Shown here piece by piece: positions 7,491 through 13,316 of a stretch of DNA of 15,887 bases. The stretch covers positions 1-15,887 of the forward strand of contig DJVY01000048.1 of NCBI GenBank assembly GCA_002440885.1, given 5' to 3'. The notes under the pieces are model-generated. The model was not told where the DNA came from. It did no database searches and saw only the letters and a list, made by a program, of their open reading frames with translations. The DNA comes from Bacteroidales bacterium UBA6244. Lineage in GTDB: Bacteria > Bacteroidota > Bacteroidia > Bacteroidales > F082. The stretch's first letter is position 1. Each line of letters begins with the position of its first letter. The position numbers and the translations under genes are program-made.

Positions 7491-8108
7491 TTAAGATTGA
7501 TGAATCTGTTTTACAGGGGTTAAAGCATGAACAAGATAGGATTTTTTATTGCTTATGTTCAGGCAAAGGTAACGTGTTCTGCGTTTGTTGCCTTTTTGAT
7601 ACACAACACCGTTGGCAGTAGAAAAAAAACTGCCTTCGGGGAGTTCCTCCAGCAGCGGGACATCGTGGGGCGGGTCATATTTTTTCAGCACACGCGACAG
7701 GTCAATTTCCGAGGAGCTGGAGGCTTTGGTGTTTACGATGCTTTTTTCGAGCTCGAAACGGACGTCTTCAGGAAAAGCATCGGTTTTTATCACGGCAGTC
7801 ATCAGCTGGCGGTAAGCCAACTTCCATTCTTTACCATGCGGGCTGGCTTTGCGCTCATACTTTTCCCACGTAAGTAAATGGGCGTATTCGTGCACGAAGG
7901 TGATCAGAAAAGAGAATTTGTTGAGGGAGTGATTTACCGATATGCGGTGATTTCCATGACGGATAGGGGGGCGGTAGTCACCTAATTTGGTTTGGCGTGT
8001 TTTACTGATTTTAAAGTGAATTTTTTTTTCCTCGATCCATGCGGCAACCATTTCAACAGCCTGAGATGGAAAATAGTGGTTCAGTATTTTTTTATCTTCC
8101 GGATGCAT
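7491..8108 (-). CDS. SprT-like domain protein (putative zinc metalloprotease)
   Basis: This 205-aa soluble protein has no signal peptide. It carries the gluzincin motif HEYAH (73-77, context FVHEYAHLLTW) and a plausible third zinc ligand H91 in SPHGKEWK, the arrangement of the SprT/SPRTN family, whose eukaryotic members degrade DNA-protein crosslinks. The central part (about 12-110) is the conserved domain. The C-terminal part (about 140-205), with KGNKRRTRYLCLNI, resembles the tail of bacterial SprT-like proteins but has a single cysteine, so no second zinc site is evident. It starts 11 nt after the small lipoprotein gene and ends 11 nt before the S8 protease gene, within one run of genes. 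Function in bacteria is not settled. Proteolysis is inferred from the motif only. Confidence 0.85.
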   Translation of the reverse strand: MHPEDKKILNHYFPSQAVEMVAAWIEEKKIHFKISKTRQTKLGDYRPPIRHGNHRISVNHSLNKFSFLITFVHEYAHLLTWEKYERKASPHGKEWKLAYRQLMTAVIKTDAFPEDVRFELEKSIVNTKASSSSEIDLSRVLKKYDPPHDVPLLEELPEGSFFSTANGVVYQKGNKRRTRYLCLNISNKKSYLVHALTPVKQIHQS

Positions 8109-8119
8109 CTGCTGGGAGG

Positions 8120-8290
8120 TTAAACAAACAAGGCGGTTTTAGTCAGACTTTCCGTTGGATTATAACTCCAGCGCGAGCAGTTGCAGTCGTCTTTTTTTCG
8201 TTTTGGAGGTTTATATCCTGCACGCGGCGAGGCACACGAAGCGACCATTGCGGCAACGAACAACAATATGATGAGGGTTTTGGCTTTCAT
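8120..8290 (-). CDS. Small lipoprotein, 56 aa
   Basis: A short reading frame starts at the ATG at 8290 and ends with TAA at 8120-8122. It encodes a positively charged start (MKAK), a hydrophobic segment TLIILLFVAAMVA and a lipobox VASC, predicting lipidation at C19. The mature peptide has only about 38 residues: a basic KPPKRKKDD stretch, a CNCSRW motif (36-41), then SYNPTESL. Tiny lipoproteins with a basic stretch followed by CxCxxW/F are, to my recollection, seen in many Bacteroidota. Their role is unknown. The gene fits exactly between truB (35 nt away) and the SprT-like gene (11 nt away), supporting its reality. Localisation to an envelope membrane is inferred. Confidence 0.75.
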   Translation of the reverse strand: MKAKTLIILLFVAAMVASCASPRAGYKPPKRKKDDCNCSRWSYNPTESLTKTALFV

Positions 8291-8309
8291 TCAAAAAGAG
8301 TTTGAGTCG

Positions 8310-8317
8310 CAAAGGTA
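8310..8317 (-). promoter_or_regulatory. Candidate internal -7 box before the small lipoprotein gene
   Basis: The minus strand reads TACCTTTG, matching TAnnTTTG, 19 nt before the lipoprotein ATG and just after the truB stop. No TTG was found at -33. It could give the lipoprotein - SprT - S8 protease genes an extra start inside the longer unit. Confidence 0.3.
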
Positions 8318-8325
8318 ATATCTTT

Positions 8326-9063
8326 TTATTCATTCTGTTTGTCGCGGTTTGAGTAGGTGCGCTCAGGATAGGGAGCTTGCAGGCGGATTTCGTCTCTGAT
8401 GCCGTCCAGGGTGAAGGCGTTATTTACCTCAAAACCGCCTATGGAAGTACGGCGCAGGGCGGTCAGGATGGCTCCGTTATTTAAGCTACTCCCAAAATCG
8501 TGCACCAGCGATCGGATGTAAGTCCCTTTGCTGCATTCCACCACGAAGTCGACATCGGGAAGGCGCGGGTTGAGAATTGAAAACTGCTTTATGGTCACCG
8601 GCCTTGATTTCATGGCCACCTCATCCTTTTTTCGGGCGTACAAAAAGGCCCGCTTGCCATCAATTTTCACAGCTGAGTAAACTGGCGGAACCTGTTCAAT
8701 AGTTCCCACAAACGTGCTGGCGGCGGCTTCGAGCTGATCTGTAGTAAGGGATTCGATATCAAAAGTTTGGTCTACTTCAGTCTCCATGTCGAACGAAGGA
8801 GTTGTGGCTCCCAGACGAAGCGTTCCTGTGTATATTTTGTCTTGTCCCTGAAAGGTGTCAATTTGTTTGGTGAACTTGCCCGTGCAGATGATCAACAATC
8901 CTGTGGCCAGTGGATCGAGGGTTCCGGCATGACCGACCTTTATTTTTTTTATGTCGTAAGCCCGCTTTATGAACGAGCGTAGGTGGTTTACCACATCGAA
9001 GGAGGTCCATTCGAGTGGTTTGTCAATCAGCAGGACTTCTCCCTCTTCAAAATTAAACCTCAT
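8326..9063 (-). CDS. truB: tRNA pseudouridine(55) synthase
   Basis: This 245-aa enzyme isomerises U55 of the T-loop of elongator tRNAs to pseudouridine and acts as a tRNA chaperone. The N-terminal LLIDKPLEWTSFDVV (11-25) and the catalytic motif KVGHAGTLDPLATGLL (42-57), with nucleophile D50, are diagnostic. Downstream family segments include QVPPVYSAVKIDGKRAFLYAR (about 128-148) and KGTYIRSLVHDFG (about 180-192). The length is that of the short bacterial form without an extended PUA domain, typical for this phylum. Its ATG shares the A of the uppP stop codon (TAATG), so translation is probably coupled. This overlap also fixes the start. Confidence 0.96.
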   Translation of the reverse strand: MRFNFEEGEVLLIDKPLEWTSFDVVNHLRSFIKRAYDIKKIKVGHAGTLDPLATGLLIICTGKFTKQIDTFQGQDKIYTGTLRLGATTPSFDMETEVDQTFDIESLTTDQLEAAASTFVGTIEQVPPVYSAVKIDGKRAFLYARKKDEVAMKSRPVTIKQFSILNPRLPDVDFVVECSKGTYIRSLVHDFGSSLNNGAILTALRRTSIGGFEVNNAFTLDGIRDEIRLQAPYPERTYSNRDKQNE

Positions 9064-9842
9064 TACGAAACCTCCAGTTGATAGCCCATTCCCAACAAAA
9101 GGAGAATCACAACGCCCACCACGATGCGGTAGTAGCCAAACATTTTAAAACCATATTTGGTCAGAAAGGCGATAAACGACTTGATGGCGATGAGCGCTAC
9201 AATAAACGCTACCACGTTGCCAAAAATCAGGATGTCGATGTTATCGGTGGTGATGGCCGAAGAATTTTTCCAAAGTTTGTAGCCCGCAGCGGCTAACATG
9301 GTAGGTACGGCCAGAAAAAAGGAAAATTCAGCTGCGGCCTGACGGCTGAGGTTTTGGGTCATGCCTCCGATAATGGTGGCCGCCGATCGCGAAACGCCCG
9401 GTATCATGGCAATGACCTGAAAGAAACCTATTTTCAATGCTTTGGGATAAGTAATTTCGTCGTTATGTACCCTGTTTTCAAACCATTTGTCCACAAATAC
9501 CAACACAATTCCTCCCAGGATCAGCATCACTGCGACAACAATAACGTTTTCGAGCAGCATGTCGATATAATCGCTTAGCAACAGTCCAAATACGGCGGCC
9601 GGAATAAAGGCGATGAAGAGTTTGTAGTAGAATCTCATGGTTTGGAAAAACCGCTTCCAGTAAAGTACCACCACCGAAAGAATAGCTCCAAATTGAATGT
9701 TGATGATAAAGGCCTGTACAAAATCGTTGCTTTTCATGCCCATGATTCCTTCAGCCAGAATCATGTGGCCGGTAGAGGAAACAGGCAAAAACTCAGTAAT
9801 GCCTTCCACAATAGCCAGAATAAGTGCTTCAAACCAGGTCAT
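9063..9842 (-). CDS. uppP: Undecaprenyl-diphosphatase
   Basis: This 259-aa inner-membrane enzyme of the BacA/UppP family dephosphorylates undecaprenyl diphosphate so that the lipid carrier can be reused for peptidoglycan and O-antigen synthesis. It is also linked to bacitracin resistance. Both signatures are present: EGITEFLPVSSTGHM (13-27), with E13, E17, S23 and H26 aligned to E. coli E17, E21, S27 and H30, and IPGVSRSAAT (147-156), with R152 aligned to R174. About seven or eight hydrophobic segments span the rest. The stop overlaps the truB start by one base, and the gene starts 45 nt after the DUF3098 gene, so the three are likely one transcript. Confidence 0.96.
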   Translation of the reverse strand: MTWFEALILAIVEGITEFLPVSSTGHMILAEGIMGMKSNDFVQAFIINIQFGAILSVVVLYWKRFFQTMRFYYKLFIAFIPAAVFGLLLSDYIDMLLENVIVVAVMLILGGIVLVFVDKWFENRVHNDEITYPKALKIGFFQVIAMIPGVSRSAATIIGGMTQNLSRQAAAEFSFFLAVPTMLAAAGYKLWKNSSAITTDNIDILIFGNVVAFIVALIAIKSFIAFLTKYGFKMFGYYRIVVGVVILLLLGMGYQLEVS

Positions 9843-9887
9843 AATATTAGGTTGTTAGTTTTGGGGATTGTTTTTGGAAAATCCTGA

Positions 9888-10154
9888 CTACTCCTGCTGT
9901 TGTGGCCGGTACATAATGGCAACAATTTCGATAACATATCCAAGCAGGATCAGGATTGGAGCGAGTGTCCAACGACCAAAGCTAAACAGTTCTTCGCTAA
10001 ATACATCCGGATCTTTTGACCCGCCTCCAATCATCAGTAAAAAGCCAATAATGAGCACAATAAGACCCGTGATCAAAAGCAGGTAGTTCACTTTATGAAA
10101 AGCAAAATCTCTTGTTTCTTCTTTTTTGGTGTTTTTTGATACGTTCGTTGCCAT
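9888..10154 (-). CDS. DUF3098 membrane protein, 88 aa
   Basis: This small inner-membrane protein has a charged N-terminal stretch (1-18) and two hydrophobic helices (about 24-43 and 65-83). Between them is a loop with the family pattern LLMIGGGSKDPDVFSEELFSFGRW (39-62, glycines then DP and an F-S/F pattern). It matches DUF3098 as I know it, a family of unknown function. Its place between ftsX and uppP is recurrent in Bacteroidota and suggests a link to septal or cell-wall processes, but that is inference from position only. A -7-like TATTTTTG sits 14 nt before the ATG. Confidence 0.85.
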   Translation of the reverse strand: MATNVSKNTKKEETRDFAFHKVNYLLLITGLIVLIIGFLLMIGGGSKDPDVFSEELFSFGRWTLAPILILLGYVIEIVAIMYRPQQQE

Positions 10155-10167
10155 GATTTTTTTTCGT

Positions 10168-10175
10168 CAAAAATA
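10168..10175 (-). promoter_or_regulatory. Candidate -7 box before the DUF3098 gene
   Basis: The minus strand has TATTTTTG (TAnnTTTG) in the roughly 100-nt gap after ftsX. The -33 position has no TTG, and the leader would be very short. The gap also has a small CCCG/CGGG hairpin. This is a weak call, offered because it is the largest gap in the ftsX - S8 protease series. Confidence 0.25.
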
Positions 10176-10255
10176 ATAGAAATACGTCTAATTCATTTTT
10201 TTTCTTCCCGATTTGACCCGGGTATCCTCTTAAAGGTTGTTAAAAAGGCCGGCCA

Positions 10256-11140
10256 TTACCCGTAAAAATGATCCGGTTTCATCTTTAAAAACCTGGAAAC
10301 AGCCATGTAGGTGGAGAAAAACGTAATGACGATACCTGTAATCAGAATAGATAAATACAGGTAGAGTCTGGTTACAGAACCGGTAAGCACCTCAAGTTCC
10401 GGGATTTGCGTAATAAGGCCGCTCATGGTTAAATACAGGAGCAAACTGGCTACAAACGCACTTAATGCTCCTTGCGCCATGCCTACCAGCAAAAAGGGTT
10501 TCCTGATGAAACCTTCGGTAGCTCCTACCAGTTGCATGGTTCTGATTATAAAACGTTTGGAAAAAACCGACAGCCTGATGGTGTTGTTGATAAGGGCCAG
10601 GGCAATGACAAACAAAAGCAGGCTGAATCCTGCCAGAATGAAGGATATTTTGCGCAAGTTGGTGTTGATGAGGTTTACCATCGATTTCTGGTAGTACACT
10701 TCTTTTACCTGTGGGTTGGCGAGCACTTCCTGCTCGATTTTAGCAATGCTGTCGCTGTTGGCCCAGGCGGCTTTAAAGCGCACATCTACAGAAGGCAGTA
10801 GCGGATTATCCGCTTCACCCATAAAACCCGTAAATTCTTCACCCAGAAGTTCCGTCAGGCGGTGTGTAGCTTCTTCCTTGGTGATGTATCTTGTCGACTT
10901 CACAAAAGGTCGGGTGTCGAGTGTTTTTTGCAGTTGAAGAATTTCGGCCTCCTTGGTTTGGTCAGCCATAATTATTTCAAAGCCAATGTTTTCGAGGATA
11001 TAATCCGAAAGGTTTTGGGCATGTAATAAAATCATTCCCAAAAAGCCCAGTGTAAAAAGTACAAGGGTAATGCTGATGCCGGAGGTAAGGTAAGCACTCC
11101 CGACACGTCGTTGTTGGTTATGATCTCTATTTTTCGCCAT
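10256..11140 (-). CDS. ftsX: Cell division ABC-transporter-like permease FtsX
   Basis: This 294-aa inner-membrane protein pairs with the ATPase FtsE to control periplasmic peptidoglycan hydrolases at the septum. The topology is typical: a cytoplasmic basic start, TM1 (about 20-40), a periplasmic domain (about 45-160), then TM2 (about 164-187), TM3 (about 215-240) and TM4 (about 257-282). The family signature INNTIRLSVFSKRFIIRTMQLVGAT (184-208) follows TM2 and contains the coupling-helix region. No ftsE is beside it, which is usual for this phylum, where ftsX heads a cluster with DUF3098 and uppP. Upstream lies the 444-nt junction with the defence genes, where no convincing promoter was seen. 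Confidence 0.94.
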   Translation of the reverse strand: MAKNRDHNQQRRVGSAYLTSGISITLVLFTLGFLGMILLHAQNLSDYILENIGFEIIMADQTKEAEILQLQKTLDTRPFVKSTRYITKEEATHRLTELLGEEFTGFMGEADNPLLPSVDVRFKAAWANSDSIAKIEQEVLANPQVKEVYYQKSMVNLINTNLRKISFILAGFSLLLFVIALALINNTIRLSVFSKRFIIRTMQLVGATEGFIRKPFLLVGMAQGALSAFVASLLLYLTMSGLITQIPELEVLTGSVTRLYLYLSILITGIVITFFSTYMAVSRFLKMKPDHFYG

Positions 11141-11433
11141 ACGGGTGGCTAAAGTACTAAAAATTGTTTTTGAACGGGTTTAAGGATGATATCTGATCGT
11201 ATCAGCGATTAATTTACCAAAACAACCACGCATCTTATACGCAATCGATATTGGTGTGAGCGGCGCTCCCTGTGGATATTTGCTGGAGGGGCCGTTGTAC
11301 TCGATTATGCACTGGCGTTCATTTTCGTCCGTATTATTGTCTTTTAAATTTGCTGCACTTTCTTGTCTGCCGTGCGTTTGGGCAGCCATACGCTGCCGGA
11401 AAGTTTTAGCTCTGCTGATTTTTGCTTTGTTCG

Positions 11434-11484
11434 GCAGAGCTCAAACAACCCTTCGACCGACTCAGGGTGGCAGTTTGGCTCTGC
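11434..11484. repeat. 51-nt compound hairpin with a widespread-type palindromic core
   Basis: Three stacked stems: GCAGAGC (11434-11440) with GCTCTGC (11478-11484), CAAAC (11442-11446) with GTTTG (11473-11477), and ACCCT (11448-11452) with AGGGT (11464-11468). The loop is 11 nt (11453-11463). The inner CCCTTCGACCGACTCAGGG resembles the CCTTCGACnnGCTCAGG intergenic palindrome found in many bacterial genomes, from memory. No U-tract follows on either side. Confidence 0.6.
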
Positions 11485-11536
11485 TCTCACTTGTCGCAAA
11501 AATTGGTTTGCAGGGTGGCTTTGTGCGACTTGCCAA

Positions 11537-11555
11537 TCCCGAATAAAGTTCGGGA
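11537..11555. repeat. Small perfect hairpin near the end of the ATPase gene
   Basis: TCCCGAA and TTCGGGA pair perfectly (7 bp) around a TAAAG loop. It lies 30 nt past the stop codon of the ATPase reading frame. It has no adjacent T-run on the minus strand, so a terminator role is doubtful. Confidence 0.55.
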
Positions 11556-11584
11556 CAAGTTGTGTATGGATGCGAAGGGTGGGC

Positions 11585-13313
11585 TTACTCATTCAAATAG
11601 TCTTTTAAGTTCTTAATCTTTTCTATCGCATCTTTCAATTCATGACTGTATAGTGGATTTTCTCCATGATGAGAAGCCGCATTCATTACTCTGTCCAGAA
11701 TTTCTTTTGTATCCTTGATTAACAGTTCTTTTCGATTACCTTTTTCGTTAAACTCAATCAGAAAATCGAACAGTTTGGTTTTCATCCTGTCTAATTTGTC
11801 CTTTTCAGCTTGTTCAATAGTGGAATCAGAATGATAATCGGTCTTTATTTTTCTGAGTTTATTTATTTCAAAATCAGAAAGAAATACCTGTTTGAATTTT
11901 TGAAGTCGTTGACCAGAAACTATATTAAAAGCTTTTTCCAATTTATCGCTTAAGCTTTCAAAATCTTTGTTTAAGTTCTTCATGGTTGGGTCAAGAAAAG
12001 CCGTTAAGACCGCTTCTGCCTCCTTTCTTAATTCATTTCCGCAATTCTCGAACTCGTTTTTCTCAAAATTCTTTACCGCTTTTTGAAGTGGGGTTAAATC
12101 CTCTTTGATTTTTGGTGCAGAATTATCACTCTCGTCTTTAGTGAAATTGTAATAAACCCATTGCTCTTCATCGGTGTTTCGTCTGATAAGATTAAAAAAT
12201 CCTTTGTCGTGGGTAAGAATTATTTTTTGGAAGTCATCAAAGAAACTCAAATCGGGTTTGTTTTCTTTATTCAAGATTATTCTCACAACATCCATTCTGT
12301 TTGATAGGTCAAGACTGATAAGCATATCGTCCAATACTAGGATTTTGAACCTTGCACTTGCCAGCGGTCTTGTACGTAATGCACCAACCCTGATACCGAT
12401 TGCAATTCGGGTTAAATGTGCTTCGTTCAGGAATGATTGAACCCGCTCAATTTTTCGCCAGTTTGATGCGCAAGTTTCATCAAATACTTCAACAGTAAGT
12501 TTTATTCTTAGTTTATCATGTCTAAATCCTTCTTTTTTATCGTCCCAAAGTTTTTGGCGAATATCATCAAACTTAAATTTGCCTGAAAAATCTATGTTTA
12601 TACGTATTACATCTTTTCCACTAAAGAAATGATCTTTTATGAAAATATTCGCATTGTTTTGAATTTCAGTTAAAAGATTTTGGATTTTAATATTTAATAA
12701 ATTAATATCTTCGATAAATCTCTGTTTCCTATTTGCGCCTGCTTTTCCACCTAAACGTGGTTGAGGGGTGTTTTTTGTCTTTGATTTGATTATATCCTCT
12801 AACCAGTTTTGAGTTCCTTCGGTTAAGAATGGAAAAATATCATGCTCGAAAACAGGCCACAAATTTACTTCCTGCTTATGCGAAGCACGGTAAAAATTGT
12901 GTAATAATTTGTAGTTGATAAAATCGCTTGCAAGGTTTAATTCCTGTATTAGTGTATCATCATCATTATTGGTATTGATGGTATCGTGAGAAATGGTATA
13001 AATATCTTCCCTGCCTGTTACGGTATCAATTGCCGTAAGTTTTATATATGAATCTTCGTTTTCGTCAACAAATACATTTTTAAGGGTTTGGTGGGTGGAA
13101 TTATCTGAATCTACATATTTCTTGAAATATTTCTGAACACCTGAATCGTCTTTTGTGCTGCTTTGCAAAAGAGTATATAATGCCCCAAAAAAGCGATGAT
13201 TTACCCGAACCATTGTTCCCATAAACCAATACATTTTTGCCGTCTATTTTGAAAGGTTGTTCGTTTTGAAACGCTTTGAAATTCTTAACCTGTATTTCTT
13301 TAATTCTTTTCAT
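11585..13313 (-). pseudogene. RecF/ABC-like AAA ATPase broken by a +1 frameshift after Walker A
   Basis: The intact product would have about 575 aa. The ATG at 13313 opens a frame encoding KEIQVKNFKAF and Walker A GNNGSGKS (32-39), but it leaves frame at W43 and stops at 13101. The remaining 532 residues continue in another frame from A44 (ALYTLLQSS). On the minus strand the break is CTTTTTTGGGGCA (13193-13181), where GGGG in place of GGG restores SSLFWALYTLL. The C-terminal part has Walker B ILVLDDMLISLDLSNR (about residues 331-346 of the joined protein), an H-loop IILTHDKGFF and a C-terminal helical region with RVMNAASHH near the end. The family is the SMC/RecF-like ATPases common in defence islands. 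The gene starts 3 nt after the methyltransferase stop, so a joint role is likely. The break may be a true mutation, phase variation or a sequencing error. Confidence 0.85.
13183..13192 (-). other. Homopolymer site of the frameshift (T6 G4 on the coding strand)
   Basis: On the coding strand TTTTTT (13192-13187) is followed by GGGG (13186-13183). Removing one G gives the codons TTT TGG GCA, joining the two frames as F-W-A. Removing one T gives F-G-A. The W variant fits similar ATPases better. Confidence 0.8.
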
Positions 13314-13316
13314 GGC

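Larger units (their letters stand above)
11141..11584. other. Gene-free junction rich in inverted repeats
   Basis: This 444-nt stretch lies between ftsX and the ATPase pseudogene. The short frames on both strands (up to 96 aa) show no domain, and their predicted peptides follow the inverted repeats. Five hairpins or inverted pairs were found: CTGAT/ATCAG at 11193-11205, GGCAGC/GCTGCC at 11381-11397, the compound stem at 11434-11484, GTCGCA/TGCGAC at 11493-11529 and TCCCGAA/TTCGGGA at 11537-11555. It probably marks the boundary of the acquired module and includes the unrecognised ftsX promoter. Confidence 0.6.

Noticed and set aside
10247..10254. GGCCGGCC followed by T-run as a terminator of ftsX
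   Set aside because: The palindrome has no room for a loop, so a stable hairpin cannot form from it alone.
11434..11555. Integron attC site
   Set aside because: The hairpins lack the GTTRRRY/RYYYAAC core pair, and no integron integrase is present in the window.
11256..11608. Several short frames on both strands in the junction (81-96 aa)
   Set aside because: They overlap one another in different frames and are built from the inverted repeats; none has a start context or domain.
13183..13192. Programmed ribosomal frameshifting in the ATPase gene
   Set aside because: A +1 slip on TTT in the T6 run is conceivable, but no stimulatory element or stop-codon context is seen, and a one-base insertion explains the break more simply.
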